Below, one piece after another: positions 49,429-59,044 of a DNA stretch of 64,000 nucleotides. Position 1 is the stretch's first letter. The number at the start of each line of letters is the position of its first letter. Source of the stretch: Desnuesiella massiliensis (lineage in GTDB: Bacteria > Bacillota > Clostridia > Clostridiales > Clostridiaceae); NCBI RefSeq assembly GCF_001403615.1, contig NZ_LN879454.1, forward strand, positions 1-64,000, written 5' to 3'. The position numbers and the translations under genes are program-made. The notes beneath the pieces are model-generated. The model did not search any database. It was not told where the DNA came from and saw only the letters and a program-made list of their open reading frames with translations.

Positions 49429-50124
49429 ATGCTAAAAGTAACTAATCTTAGAAAAACCTATCATAAAGTTGAAGCGGTAAAGGGTATAAGCTTTCAGGTG
49501 GAGGCTGGAGAAATCGCTGTATTATTAGGACCTAATGGCGCAGGTAAGAGTACTACTATAAAATGCGTTACAGGGCTTTTAAAATATGAAGGGGATATAA
49601 ATATTTGTGATAAGCACAACAAGACTCTTCAGGCTAAGAGAGATTTTTCCTATGTGCCAGAGGTGCCTTCCATGTACGACTTGCTTACGGTATATGAGCA
49701 TATAGAATTCATGGCTAAGGCTTATGATATTAAGAATTATAAAGAAAGAGCAGAGGCGCTTTTAGAAAGATTTGAGCTAAGTGATAAAAGGGATAAATTA
49801 GGAAAAGAACTCTCCAAGGGAATGCAGCAGAAGATAAGTATTTGCTGTGCTCTTATAACTAGTCCTAAGGTTATATTATTTGATGAGCCTATGGTAGGGT
49901 TGGATCCTAAGGCTATTAAGGAACTAAAAAAGGTGTTTTTAGAGCTTAGGGAGCAGGGAGCGGCTATAATAATAAGCACTCATATCATAGATAGTGTGGA
50001 CGAATTATGGGACAAGGCTCTTATAATGAAAGATGGAGAGGTAGTTTTCGCAAGGACTAGACAAGAGCTAGTCGACAAGAACGAATCTCTAGAGCAAATA
50101 TTCTTTGAGGTTACGGAGGGATAA
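49429..50124 (+). CDS. ABC transporter ATP-binding protein
   Basis: A 231-residue ABC ATPase with intact Walker A 'GPNGAGKSTTIK' (near 36), signature 'LSKGMQQKISICCAL' (near 128), Walker B 'VILFDEPMVGLDP' and H-loop 'ISTHIIDSVDE'. Short YtrB/CcmA-like exporter subunit. The permease starts three bases after its stop. A strong AAGGGGG site precedes the ATG. Substrate unknown. Confidence 0.92.
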   Translation: MLKVTNLRKTYHKVEAVKGISFQVEAGEIAVLLGPNGAGKSTTIKCVTGLLKYEGDINICDKHNKTLQAKRDFSYVPEVPSMYDLLTVYEHIEFMAKAYDIKNYKERAEALLERFELSDKRDKLGKELSKGMQQKISICCALITSPKVILFDEPMVGLDPKAIKELKKVFLELREQGAAIIISTHIIDSVDELWDKALIMKDGEVVFARTRQELVDKNESLEQIFFEVTEG

Positions 50125-50127
50125 GCT

Positions 50128-51699
50128 ATGAAACCCTTAATATATATAATTAAGAAAAGTGCTAAAAATAGCCTTAAAGAACTGAAAAAGCACCCTGCCA
50201 AGCTTATAGTATATGTAATCTTCATAGCTTTAATGGTGCTTTCTATAACTTTCGGCACAAAGAGACCAGCAAATAAAAGTTATTTAAAGAATGCCATTGA
50301 AATGTATAAGGCTGGGGCCCTAGCCATTGTTCTTTTTTCTTTATATACCTCAATAAGCACAGGGTTGAAGAAGGGCGGAACCTTTTTTAGGCTAAGTGAT
50401 GTGAATTTTTTATTTACTGCGCCAATTTCGCCACAGAGAGTTTTAATATATGGCTTTCTTAAGCAGATATATGCTTCCATAATAATGATATTTTTTCTTC
50501 TATTTCAGATACCTAATTTATATAATTTTTTTCCTATAAAGGACTATGGAGCACTTTTAATATTTTTAGCTATATTCTTATTGACTTTTGCTAGCTCTAT
50601 ATTAGGAGTTCTCACTTATTCCATAGCTTCAAAATCCCTAGCTATAAGGGAGAATATAAAAAGAGCATTATACGGTGTTTTAGCCTTATTAGCAGGGGGA
50701 TTTTTATTGAATCTTTTAAAAGCAAAGGATTTAAGCACTGCTCTTATTAATTATATGGGCAGTGATATATTTGCTTATGTGCCCTTTGTTGGCTGGTTAA
50801 GAGCCTTGTTTATATCGGCTATAAATGGTATAGATGTTATGTCTATTGTTTATTTATTATTGTCCATAGCTTTTATAATACTATTACTTTACATTATTTA
50901 TAATATAAATACAGATTATTATGAGGATGCTCTTTCTGCCACTGAAACTAGAGAAGAGCTATATAGGATGGCAAAGGAAGGAAAGAGTGGAGCAGCCCTT
51001 GCAGCTAAGAATGCCAAGGTAAGGAAAGTAAAGGCTGACTTCAGTGCTTCCGGGGCAAAAGCTATATTCCAGAAACAGATTTTAGAGCAGAGAAAGTTAG
51101 GTATGATCTTTGTAGATAAGAATACTTTTATCATAACCTTTAGCAGCGTGGTATTTGGGTATTTTGGGCCAGAAAAGAGCATTATGTCGGTACTATATTT
51201 TTCTGCCTATATGCTTTTGATATTCTCCTTCCAAGGCAAATGGTCACAGGAATTAGATAAGCATTATATATATTTAATTCCTTGCTCCTCTCAATCAAAG
51301 ATATTTTATGCAACCATGGCGGATAATATTAAAAATTTAGTAGATGGATTATTTATATTCATAATATCTTCCATTTTATTTAAATCGGACATAATAGCAG
51401 GAATCTTTGCAGCCCTAGCCTATGCTAGTTTTGGAGCATTATTTATGTATGTGGATCTGGTTATAAGAAGATTTTTAGGCTCTAAGCTAAGCAAAATGGT
51501 AACGGTATTTTTGAAAATAATTATATTAATAATATTAGCGATACCAGGCATTGTGGTATCCATAGTGTTTATGACCACCTTTAGACCTTTGTTTGGTGCA
51601 TATACCTCTTACTTAGTAGTTATAATATACAATACACTTATAAGCTTTATAAGCATATTGATATCTAGAGAGATGTTTGAACATTTAGAGATGGTATAA
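50128..51699 (+). CDS. ABC exporter membrane protein
   Basis: 523 residues with about twelve membrane segments in two groups, split by a soluble stretch (about 265-330, rich in Lys/Ala). 'RLSDVNFLFTAPISPQRVLI' near 90 is typical of the large putative ABC exporter family of Firmicutes. It should act with the ATPase just upstream. Substrate unknown. Confidence 0.85.
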   Translation: MKPLIYIIKKSAKNSLKELKKHPAKLIVYVIFIALMVLSITFGTKRPANKSYLKNAIEMYKAGALAIVLFSLYTSISTGLKKGGTFFRLSDVNFLFTAPISPQRVLIYGFLKQIYASIIMIFFLLFQIPNLYNFFPIKDYGALLIFLAIFLLTFASSILGVLTYSIASKSLAIRENIKRALYGVLALLAGGFLLNLLKAKDLSTALINYMGSDIFAYVPFVGWLRALFISAINGIDVMSIVYLLLSIAFIILLLYIIYNINTDYYEDALSATETREELYRMAKEGKSGAALAAKNAKVRKVKADFSASGAKAIFQKQILEQRKLGMIFVDKNTFIITFSSVVFGYFGPEKSIMSVLYFSAYMLLIFSFQGKWSQELDKHYIYLIPCSSQSKIFYATMADNIKNLVDGLFIFIISSILFKSDIIAGIFAALAYASFGALFMYVDLVIRRFLGSKLSKMVTVFLKIIILIILAIPGIVVSIVFMTTFRPLFGAYTSYLVVIIYNTLISFISILISREMFEHLEMV

Positions 51700-51719
51700 A
51701 ATTAGAAAGGAGAAGGACT

Positions 51720-52397
51720 ATGCTTTATTTATTAGATACTGCCAATATAGAACATATAAAAAGGGCATTAGATTATTATCCCATAGCAGGAATCACTACT
51801 AATCCTACCATATTATCGAAGGAAAAAAGGGAACCCATAGAACATCTAAAGACTATCAGGAAAATTATCGGAAAAGATTTAACCCTTCATGCACAGACTC
51901 TAGGTTCTACAGCAGAGGAGATAATAAGAGAAGCCTACTATATAAAAGAGAATATTGATGATAGGGTATATATAAAAATTCCAGTGATGGCAGAAGGAAT
52001 TAAGGCTATAAAAAAGCTTAAGGCAGAGGGTTTTAATGTCACTGCCACAGCCATAATCACTCCTTCTCAAGCTCTTATGGCAGCAGTAGCAGGAGCGGAT
52101 TATCTAGCGCCTTATGTTAACAGAATTGATAATATAAGCGGCAATGGGGTACAGGTAGTAGAGGATATTTTAAAGGGGATAAATCATTACAACTTACCTT
52201 CTAAGGTGGTGGCAGCTTCCTTTAAAAATATTCAACAAGTTCATGAAGTAGCTAAAAGAGGGGTTCATGCCATAACTATCGCAGCAGATTTAATGGATAA
52301 ATTATTGGAACATCCTTTAACAGATTGGAGTATAGAGCAGTTTGAAAAGGATTGGGAAGAAGCTTACGGAAGAAAAGGCTTATATGATATAAAATAA
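51720..52397 (+). CDS. Transaldolase / fructose-6-phosphate aldolase-like protein
   Basis: 225 residues, the length of the small transaldolase/FSA subfamily. 'LLDTANIEHIKRALDYYPIA', 'GITTNPTILSKE', the Schiff-base Lys in 'VYIKIPVMAEG' (near 86) and 'ADYLAPYVNRIDN' (near 130) are present. It handles dihydroxyacetone-type transfer or aldol cleavage of sugar phosphates. FSA and true transaldolase cannot be told apart with certainty by eye. Site GAAAGGAGAAGG. Probably monocistronic or at the end of the ABC unit (20-base gap). Confidence 0.9.
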   Translation: MLYLLDTANIEHIKRALDYYPIAGITTNPTILSKEKREPIEHLKTIRKIIGKDLTLHAQTLGSTAEEIIREAYYIKENIDDRVYIKIPVMAEGIKAIKKLKAEGFNVTATAIITPSQALMAAVAGADYLAPYVNRIDNISGNGVQVVEDILKGINHYNLPSKVVAASFKNIQQVHEVAKRGVHAITIAADLMDKLLEHPLTDWSIEQFEKDWEEAYGRKGLYDIK

Positions 52398-52446
52398 GAT
52401 ATTTTAGAGTTGTGCAAAAAATATTTATATATTTTTCAAAAACCTA

Positions 52447-52477
52447 TTGACTGCAACGTTGCGTCGCACTGTATCAT
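52447..52477 (+). promoter_or_regulatory. MerR-type promoter with 19-bp spacer and dyad operator
   Basis: TTGACT (52447-52452) and TATCAT (52472-52477) are 19 bases apart instead of 17. The spacer holds the perfect palindrome GCAACGTTGC. An overlong spacer with a centred dyad is the signature of promoters activated by MerR proteins, which untwist the DNA. It lies 33 bases before the merR-like gene, pointing to autoregulation. Confidence 0.8.
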
Positions 52478-52509
52478 AGTTGTAAGAAATGTTAACAGGG
52501 GTGTTGAAT

Positions 52510-53481
52510 ATGGGTGATTTAATTAAAATTCGAGAAGTTTCATTAAAGTATGATGTTTCTGCCCGTGCATTAAAGTATTATGAAGATATGGGGCTCATAC
52601 AAAGCACAAGAAGCGATAACTATGCATATAGACTTTATGATGAAATCGCAATAAAACGGTTAGAACAAATTCTTATTTTAAGGAAACTTAATATTAAAGT
52701 AAAGGATATTCAAAGAATTTTTAATTCTGACAGCTCTGATGTTGTTCTTGAAGTTCTTACTCAAAAGGTAACAGATATTGACGATGAGGTTGCTTTGTTG
52801 CACGAGTTAAAGGACATTATACTTGATTTTATAAAACAGATTGAAAAATTTGATTTTCAGAATGATAGTGATGTTAAGCTTCTATATGAAAAAGCAAAGG
52901 ATATTGAGCAGCAAATTGTCAATGTAGATTATAATGGAAATTCTGCTTCAGTAAAGCGACTTATTGATGTAGCTGAAAAACTGGAAAAAAAGCCAGATAT
53001 CAGGATTGTTGAATTTCCAAAATGCAGGATGGTAACATCAGGAACATCTACAGAGCCAGACCTTTTCTCGCCAGATGGCACACTAATGCGCTTTGATAGA
53101 ATGTGGACAAGACTTGATGAAAAAAGAAAAGACAGGTTTTTTGCTCGAGATTTTATGTGGTATGACCCAGAAACCAAAGGAACGGTATGGTGGTATGCCA
53201 TAGAAGACTGGGTAACAGAAAGGGATACTGAAGGTTTTGAGATTATTGACTTTGAAGGAGGTATCTATGCTGCTGCCATATCAAAAGATGGAGATCATGA
53301 TGATGGTGCGAGAGTAATGAATGGGATCTATGATTGGATAGTAAACAGCGGATGTTTTGAGACAGATGACCGTTTAGGACATTATCCTATGTATCATATT
53401 GCAGGTTCTCCAACAAGTGATAAGATATTAGGCTATGGACAACTTGAAATTTTTAGACCTATTAAGCCGCGTTCAAAATAA
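52510..53481 (+). CDS. MerR-family regulator with GyrI-like effector domain
   Basis: About 323 residues. The N-terminal MerR winged helix has 'KIREVSLKYDVSARALKYYE' (near 5) and 'YRLYDEIAIKRLEQI'; a coiled helix follows to about 125. The C-terminal 170 residues resemble the GyrI/SoxS-type ligand-binding fold ('VRIVEFPKCRMV'-like stretch near 165 and Trp/Tyr-rich sequence). The ATG at 52510 with AGGGGTG is preferred over 52489, which has no good ribosome site. Likely multidrug-sensing; no carrier gene is directly adjacent. Confidence 0.88.
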   Translation: MGDLIKIREVSLKYDVSARALKYYEDMGLIQSTRSDNYAYRLYDEIAIKRLEQILILRKLNIKVKDIQRIFNSDSSDVVLEVLTQKVTDIDDEVALLHELKDIILDFIKQIEKFDFQNDSDVKLLYEKAKDIEQQIVNVDYNGNSASVKRLIDVAEKLEKKPDIRIVEFPKCRMVTSGTSTEPDLFSPDGTLMRFDRMWTRLDEKRKDRFFARDFMWYDPETKGTVWWYAIEDWVTERDTEGFEIIDFEGGIYAAAISKDGDHDDGARVMNGIYDWIVNSGCFETDDRLGHYPMYHIAGSPTSDKILGYGQLEIFRPIKPRSK

Positions 53482-53521
53482 AAAAATCTACATTGTATAC
53501 AATTAACGCTAGATATATTAG

Positions 53522-53558
53522 GATGGCGGAAAATTTACTTAATTTTCCGCCATCTTTC
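53522..53558. terminator. Bidirectional terminator
   Basis: GATGGCGGAAAATT pairs with AATTTTCCGCCATC around loop TACTT, flanked by T-rich DNA on both strands. It serves the MerR gene and the leftward small ORF/EamA unit. Confidence 0.9.
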
Positions 53559-53559
53559 T

Positions 53560-53727
53560 TTAATTATTAAATATATTTGGTATATAAGAGTAATGTAACC
53601 CGTTAAAGTCATCAATTTTATAGCTAACCACTAAATTATCTTTTAGAATTATGGTTAAAGCAGAATTATCTCCATTAGATTCAGTAGAGTTTGGCAGATA
53701 TATCAATGCTTTATAGGTAGGTTCCAT
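53560..53727 (-). CDS. Possible 55-residue protein downstream of the EamA gene
   Basis: A frame of 56 codons opens at ATG 53727 with a close GAGG, 20 bases after the EamA stop. The product begins 'MEPTYKALIYLPNSTESNG' and looks like a small beta-rich protein ending just before the terminator. It could also be the remnant of a longer gene. Codon use is normal. No family is recognised. Confidence 0.4.
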   Translation of the reverse strand: MEPTYKALIYLPNSTESNGDNSALTIILKDNLVVSYKIDDFNGLHYSYIPNIFNN

Positions 53728-53747
53728 ATCCTCAACACCCTTTGAAT

Positions 53748-54674
53748 TTAAGAGTGTTTACGTGAAAATAGTATTCTATCCCCAAAATTAGTTCCAATTA
53801 TCCCAAGAATAATCATCACTGCTCCAAGGATATGAAAATATTGTAGAGTTTCTCCTAAAAATATTACCCCTGCAAGCATAGTTATCAAGGTAGAAAGATT
53901 ATTAAATACGCTCATCTTAGAAGCCTCTATTTTAGATAGCGCATAGTTTACAAGCAGTGATGTGATAAGTGAAGATAATATGCCTAGATAAACTATTGAG
54001 CCCACAAATAATGGATTGGTAAAGGGCTTAAAGTAAGCATTGAGAGTTCCCTTTAGAGCATGGTCAATAATAGCCATAATATTAAAAGATACAAAACCTA
54101 TAGCAGTTGTAATATAAGTTAGGCATATGGGGGTATATTTTCCGGTCATCTTTCTCGCCAATACATTATTACCAGCAGAGGAAAGAGCGGATAAAAGAAT
54201 TAGCACTATACCTATAAAAATATTGCTTTTTAAGTTTATACCCTTCATGAAGAAGATATATACTACCCCTGCCACAGATAACAACATTGATATTTTCTGT
54301 AATATGCTAGGGCGCTCCTTTAAGAAGATTGTTGAAAATATCATTGTAAAAATGGGGATAGTTGCTTGAATAATCCCTGCTTCAGAAGAGGAAATATAAA
54401 CTAGTCCAAAAATCTGAAAGCCAAAAAACATGGTGGGATAGAACAATGAAAGGGGAAGAATGCGAAGTAGATCCCTTTTATTTATATCTAATTTAATCCA
54501 TCCTAATAGAACAGGTATGGAAGCGAATATGAAAGATACTGTAAAGCGGTGAGCTAGCGTATCAAGAGGGCTAGTTAAAGTTAGAGTTAGTTTTGAGAAT
54601 AAAAATGAGAAGCCTATTATAAGAGCGTATAGCATAGCGGCAATATAGGCCTTTTTTTTATGTGAAAATTTCAT
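53748..54674 (-). CDS. EamA-family (DMT superfamily) transporter
   Basis: 308 residues, ten membrane segments in two EamA repeats: 'LIIGFSFLFSKLTLTLTSPL' in the first half and 'LSALSSAGNNVLARKMTGKY' at the start of the second. It likely exports an amino acid or other metabolite. It is divergent from a MocR-type regulator, a frequent pairing in which the regulator controls the carrier. GGAGGAA lies before the ATG. Confidence 0.92.
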   Translation of the reverse strand: MKFSHKKKAYIAAMLYALIIGFSFLFSKLTLTLTSPLDTLAHRFTVSFIFASIPVLLGWIKLDINKRDLLRILPLSLFYPTMFFGFQIFGLVYISSSEAGIIQATIPIFTMIFSTIFLKERPSILQKISMLLSVAGVVYIFFMKGINLKSNIFIGIVLILLSALSSAGNNVLARKMTGKYTPICLTYITTAIGFVSFNIMAIIDHALKGTLNAYFKPFTNPLFVGSIVYLGILSSLITSLLVNYALSKIEASKMSVFNNLSTLITMLAGVIFLGETLQYFHILGAVMIILGIIGTNFGDRILFSRKHS

Positions 54675-54821
54675 TATATATTCCTCCTAGAGCCATAGAT
54701 GTCTATAGCTTTAAATTTATACCATAGGGCATACTTATATGTTAGTAGATTAGTAGTTATGGTACAATACAAATAAAAACAATCTATACCGGGACAGATT
54801 TAAATATAGAGGTGGAAAGCT

Positions 54822-56171
54822 ATGTATAAATATTTAGAAATATTAAATCATCTGGAGAGCTTAATTCAAGCTGGTAAGTATAAAGAAGGAGATAAGTTAC
54901 CTTCTATTCGGGCTTTTACCGAGAGTTATGGCTGTAATAAAAGTACTATCATAAGAGCTTTAGAGGAACTAGAGAGGCAGCATAGGGTCTATTCTGTACC
55001 TAAAAGCGGATATTATGTGGTTAAGAGAAAAAATACTGTTAATAGTAATAAAGAATTGTTATTGGATTTTGCGTCTTCTGCTCCCGATCCACAGGTTTTT
55101 CCTTATTTAGATTTTCAGCATTGCATTAATGAAGCCATTGATATATATAAAAATGAGTTATTTATATATGGAACCTCTAAAGGATTACCTTCTTTAATTA
55201 ATATTATGCAAAAGCATTTAGCTAATTATCAGGTCTTCACAAATAAAGATAATATTTTTATTACCTCTGGGGTTCAACAGGCCTTGGCCATACTGACTAC
55301 TTTAACCTTTCCAAATAAGAAAGAGGCTATTTTAATAGAGCAGCCTAGCTATCATTTATTTATAGATTATTTAGAAACTCATAAGGTTCCTGTAATAGGC
55401 ATTAAAAGAACCAGTAAAGGCATTGATTTAAATGAACTTGAGAGGATATTTAAAACAGAAAGTATTAAGTTTTTCTACACTATGCCAAGATTTCACAATC
55501 CTTTAGGCACCTCTTATTCTCAAAAGGAAAAGAAGGCTATTGTAAAGCTAGCCGAAAAATATGATGTATTTATTGTGGAGGATGATTATTTAGCTGATTT
55601 AGAAGAAGACTCAAAGGCGGATCCTTTATATGCCTATGGTGACTTTTCTCATGTTATTTATTTAAAGAGCTATTCAAAGATTATATTTCCTGGTTTGCGT
55701 ATAGGGGCTGCGGTTATTCCTGATGCAATTTTAGAGAGCTTTGGTAAGTATAAAAGGCTTATAGATGTAGACAGTCCTATGCTTTCTCAAGCAGCCTTAG
55801 AGATCTATATAAAAAGTGGTATGTTTCAGCGTCATAAACAGAAGATTAAAGACTCCTATTCCTTGAGAAGTCAATGTTTAGCGTCCACCTTAGAGAAACA
55901 ATATGAAGCTTATAGTGATGTTTTTAAATATGAGTCTATTAAAAATCCTAGCATACACACCTATATAACCTTTGATGAGAAAATAAACAGGGAGAGGCTC
56001 ATAAGTAGATTAAAGAAGAAATCTATTATAGTAGCTACAGAGCAAGGGCATTATTTAAGTTCATTCCCAAGAGAAAAAATGCTTAAATTAAACGCCACAA
56101 ATGTAAAGGAAGAGCATATAGAGAAGGGTATTTCTCAGATAATTCAGGAGCTTAAAGATATGAAAATTTAA
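54822..56171 (+). CDS. MocR/GntR-type regulator with aminotransferase-like domain
   Basis: 449 residues. The N-terminal GntR winged helix has 'LIQAGKYKEGDKLPSIRAFT' (near 15). The fold-type I aminotransferase domain follows, with 'FITSGVQQALAILTTL', 'VEDDYLADLEED' and the PLP Lys in 'LKSYSKIIFPGLRIG' (near 288). MocR proteins sense PLP or an amino compound and rarely act as enzymes. It probably controls the divergent EamA gene. GAGGTGG is before the ATG. Confidence 0.93.
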   Translation: MYKYLEILNHLESLIQAGKYKEGDKLPSIRAFTESYGCNKSTIIRALEELERQHRVYSVPKSGYYVVKRKNTVNSNKELLLDFASSAPDPQVFPYLDFQHCINEAIDIYKNELFIYGTSKGLPSLINIMQKHLANYQVFTNKDNIFITSGVQQALAILTTLTFPNKKEAILIEQPSYHLFIDYLETHKVPVIGIKRTSKGIDLNELERIFKTESIKFFYTMPRFHNPLGTSYSQKEKKAIVKLAEKYDVFIVEDDYLADLEEDSKADPLYAYGDFSHVIYLKSYSKIIFPGLRIGAAVIPDAILESFGKYKRLIDVDSPMLSQAALEIYIKSGMFQRHKQKIKDSYSLRSQCLASTLEKQYEAYSDVFKYESIKNPSIHTYITFDEKINRERLISRLKKKSIIVATEQGHYLSSFPREKMLKLNATNVKEEHIEKGISQIIQELKDMKI

Positions 56172-56230
56172 GAAGAACTATTTAGCAAGTATATGGTATT
56201 ATATAAATAAAATGGATAGTGGAGAGATAT

Positions 56231-56800
56231 ATGAAAGATTTTGATAGGGTACATAAACACTATGATAATTTTATGAAGCTTTTTAAGCTGTATAAGGTAG
56301 AGGAAATAACTGATTTACTGAAGCTAAAGGGTAATGAGGTTGTGGTGGACATAGGGGGAGGCACAGGGCGCCTAGCAGAGTGTTTAAAGGGTAAATGCAA
56401 AGTGGTTTATGTGTTAGATGAGAGCCAGGGCATGCTTTCGAAAATAAAGGCTGGAGACGGTGTTATAGCCATGTTGGGTGATGCATTAAACACTAAGCTA
56501 GGCACTGAAAGCGTTGATAGGGTTATACTTTCAGATGTGTTCCACCACATAAAGGAACAATCAAAGCTTATAGAAGAGCTACATAGAATTTTAAAAAAGG
56601 ATGGAAAGCTTGTAATACTAGACTTTGAGAAGAATAATTTGAAGGCCAAAATACTAAAATATTTTGAATACATATTGTTTGGAAGGCTCTATTTTAGAAC
56701 TAGCAAAGAAATAATAGAATTGCTAAGGGAAAGATTTTTAGTAACTGAGTTTGTAGATAGAGGGTATTATTTCTTGATTCAAGGAGAAAAAATATGTTAA
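56231..56800 (+). CDS. SAM-dependent methyltransferase
   Basis: About 189 residues, class I methyltransferase. Motif I is 'VVVDIGGGTGRLAECL' (near 36); the later motif is 'DRVILSDVFHHIKEQ' (near 95), as in UbiE-like enzymes. The ATG at 56231 with GGAGAG is used. The next gene overlaps it by seven bases. First of three coupled genes with a second methyltransferase and a radical SAM protein. Substrate unknown. Confidence 0.87.
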   Translation: MKDFDRVHKHYDNFMKLFKLYKVEEITDLLKLKGNEVVVDIGGGTGRLAECLKGKCKVVYVLDESQGMLSKIKAGDGVIAMLGDALNTKLGTESVDRVILSDVFHHIKEQSKLIEELHRILKKDGKLVILDFEKNNLKAKILKYFEYILFGRLYFRTSKEIIELLRERFLVTEFVDRGYYFLIQGEKIC

Positions 56801-57675
56801 ATAAATTAGTGTTCTATACTAAGATGGGATACAAGTTATTAAAGAGAGAGGTAGTAAATAAAAAAGACTATGTAAAAGAATATAATAAAGTAGCTGAAAC
56901 CTATAAATACTGGCTTAGGGAAATGGGTAAGTATACGGATAGAATAATAAATTCAAAGCACATACTTGAAATTAAAGAATCTAAAATACTGGATTTCGCC
57001 TGCGGTACAGGATACATAACAAGAAGCCTTTTAGAGAAAGACTTTAAAGGTGAAATAACGGCGGTAGATTTTTCTGAAAACATGCTAAAAGAATGGAGAG
57101 AAACCTTAGAACAAGGAGTAAATTTAGGACATAGAGTAAATGTGGTGCATGCTGATGGCATAGAATTTCTGAAAAATACAGAACAGCGTTTTGATATTAT
57201 ATTCTTTGGATGGGCCCTTTCATATTTTAATTATAAGGAGCTCTTTAGCTTATTTAATAAGGTATTGAATAAGGGAGGCGTAGTAGCTATAATAACAAAT
57301 ACTCAAGGAACTCTTTATAGAATGGAGCAAATATTTTTAAAGGTAATGAAGGAAAATAGTGAAGAGATTATAAAGCCCATGGATATAAGATTTAATTTAC
57401 CAAAAGGGAGTTTAGGATTAATCAGGTGGTTCAAGCAGTATGGTTTTGAAGCCTTAGAAACTGAAGAGAATGAAGTGGAGTTTCTATTTAATAAACCCGA
57501 GGAACTTTTAGAGTGGTTAAATAAAACAGGAGCTTTGGCAGGAACGGCTCAGATTTTTAGAAACTATGATATGGTGAAGGATAAGATTGTAGAGGAAATT
57601 AAAGGAGAAAAATGTAAAGAGGGTAGATATAGCATTAACCATAAATTTGCTTATGGCATTTTTAGAAAGGTGTAG
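56794..57675 (+). CDS. SAM-dependent methyltransferase
   Basis: 293 residues. A basic N-terminal helix of 35 residues precedes the class I fold with motif I 'ILDFACGTGYITRSLL' (near 65) and 'EITAVDFSENML'. 'DIIFFGWALSYF' follows near 135. It is coupled by overlap to the previous methyltransferase; the radical SAM gene starts right after. The three probably act in one pathway, perhaps on a lipid or small molecule; no peptide precursor is seen nearby. Confidence 0.87.
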   Translation: MLNKLVFYTKMGYKLLKREVVNKKDYVKEYNKVAETYKYWLREMGKYTDRIINSKHILEIKESKILDFACGTGYITRSLLEKDFKGEITAVDFSENMLKEWRETLEQGVNLGHRVNVVHADGIEFLKNTEQRFDIIFFGWALSYFNYKELFSLFNKVLNKGGVVAIITNTQGTLYRMEQIFLKVMKENSEEIIKPMDIRFNLPKGSLGLIRWFKQYGFEALETEENEVEFLFNKPEELLEWLNKTGALAGTAQIFRNYDMVKDKIVEEIKGEKCKEGRYSINHKFAYGIFRKV

Positions 57676-57684
57676 GTGGATAGC

Positions 57685-58956
57685 ATGAGGCTTGATATTA
57701 GAATGATGGCGAAAATGGCAGTGGATAAAAAGGTTATAAAGAACTTATTTCATATGTACAATATCCTAAAGGAGGATAAGAGCTTTAATATAAAAAAGTA
57801 TATTAAATTAATCTATAATATGTTAAAGGGTGAAAAGATAGTAAAGTTTCAGGACAAATATGTGCTGAGCACCTTTTTACCTCCCTTTCCTTCCAGAGCT
57901 TTTATCGAAAATCTTTTAGCAGTAAAATCATCGAAAAACATTTTTACCCAGCAGATTTATGCCAAAAGAAGTGGTCCCATATCCATGTATTTATGTATAA
58001 CCCATAAGTGTCCTAACAACTGCATTTATTGCAGCAGCAAAAATAGAAATGGAGAGCGAGAGCTTACTACGGAAGAATGGCTTCAGGTTATAAAAGATCT
58101 TCAAGAGATGAAAACTCCCATTATAGGGATTACAGGGGGAGAACCTTTGGTTAGAGAGGATATATATGAAATCATAGAGGCTATAGATGATAGAAGTACA
58201 TCTATACTGTTTACCAGTGGATTTAATCTTACTCTAGAAAGAGCAAAGAAGCTTAAGAACTGCGGATTATTTGGTATAGGAATAAGCCTAGACTCCTATG
58301 ATAAGAATAAACATAATGCAAATAGGAATAATGAAAAAGCCTTTGATTATGCTCTTGAGGCCCTTCAAAACGCAAGAGCAGCAGGTCTCTATACTATGGC
58401 ACAGACAGTAATTCTAAAAAAAGATATAGATGAGAACAGTTTATTTAAACTTTTTAAATTAGCAAAAGAAAATGGTGCTCACGAAGTTAAAATATTAGAG
58501 CCTATATTAAGCGGCAATCTTCTAACGGAGCAGAATTTAAAGGATATATTGTACGAGAAAAAAGACAGAGCAGCGCTGATAGAGATACAGCATAAAGCAA
58601 ATAAAATGAAGGGTTTTCCTAAAATCACCTCCTTTGCTTATACGGAAAGTGAAGAAAAATTTGGCTGTGGAGCAGGTACTCAGCATTCCTATATAAGTGC
58701 TTCAGGTCATCTATACCCCTGTGATTTCGTACCCATGAATTTTGGCAGCGTGAGAGAGCAAAGTATTAAAACACTATGGAAAGAAATGAACGAAGCCATG
58801 GGAATACCTAAGAATGGATGTTTTGCTCAGCAAATAAATAGACAAGTATATAAAGAAGCAAAGGGAATACTCCCGTTGAACAAGGTGGACTCCATAGCTA
58901 TTTGTGAAAAAAATAAGTCGCAAAAATATCCTGAGTATTATAGAAGTCTACAATAG
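57685..58956 (+). CDS. Radical SAM/SPASM-domain protein
   Basis: About 423 residues. A helical N-terminal region (1-100) precedes the barrel with CX3CX2C in 'ITHKCPNNCIYCSSKN' (near 112) and 'GITGGEPLV' (near 153). A short SPASM-like C-terminus contains 'FGCGAGTQHSYISASGHLYP' and then Cys-Asp-Phe. The ATG at 57685, six bases after GGTGG, is preferred over the GTG at 57676. It follows two methyltransferases without a gap. The chemistry cannot be named; PqqE/NirJ-like small-molecule modification is one option. Confidence 0.87.
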   Translation: MRLDIRMMAKMAVDKKVIKNLFHMYNILKEDKSFNIKKYIKLIYNMLKGEKIVKFQDKYVLSTFLPPFPSRAFIENLLAVKSSKNIFTQQIYAKRSGPISMYLCITHKCPNNCIYCSSKNRNGERELTTEEWLQVIKDLQEMKTPIIGITGGEPLVREDIYEIIEAIDDRSTSILFTSGFNLTLERAKKLKNCGLFGIGISLDSYDKNKHNANRNNEKAFDYALEALQNARAAGLYTMAQTVILKKDIDENSLFKLFKLAKENGAHEVKILEPILSGNLLTEQNLKDILYEKKDRAALIEIQHKANKMKGFPKITSFAYTESEEKFGCGAGTQHSYISASGHLYPCDFVPMNFGSVREQSIKTLWKEMNEAMGIPKNGCFAQQINRQVYKEAKGILPLNKVDSIAICEKNKSQKYPEYYRSLQ

Positions 58957-58988
58957 TTTTTTATAGAACTACTGTCTCATAAATAGAA

Positions 58989-59044
58989 TAACCCTTTAGC
59001 TAAATTGTAGTAGATAAAATCCAATTGGCCGAAGGGTATTTTTG
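58989..59044 (+). terminator. Terminator of the methyltransferase/radical SAM operon
   Basis: ATAACCCTT...AAATTG pairs with CAATTGG...AAGGGTAT and a short T run (TATTTTTG) follows. The stem has bulges but the position, 30 bases past the stop, fits. Confidence 0.65.
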
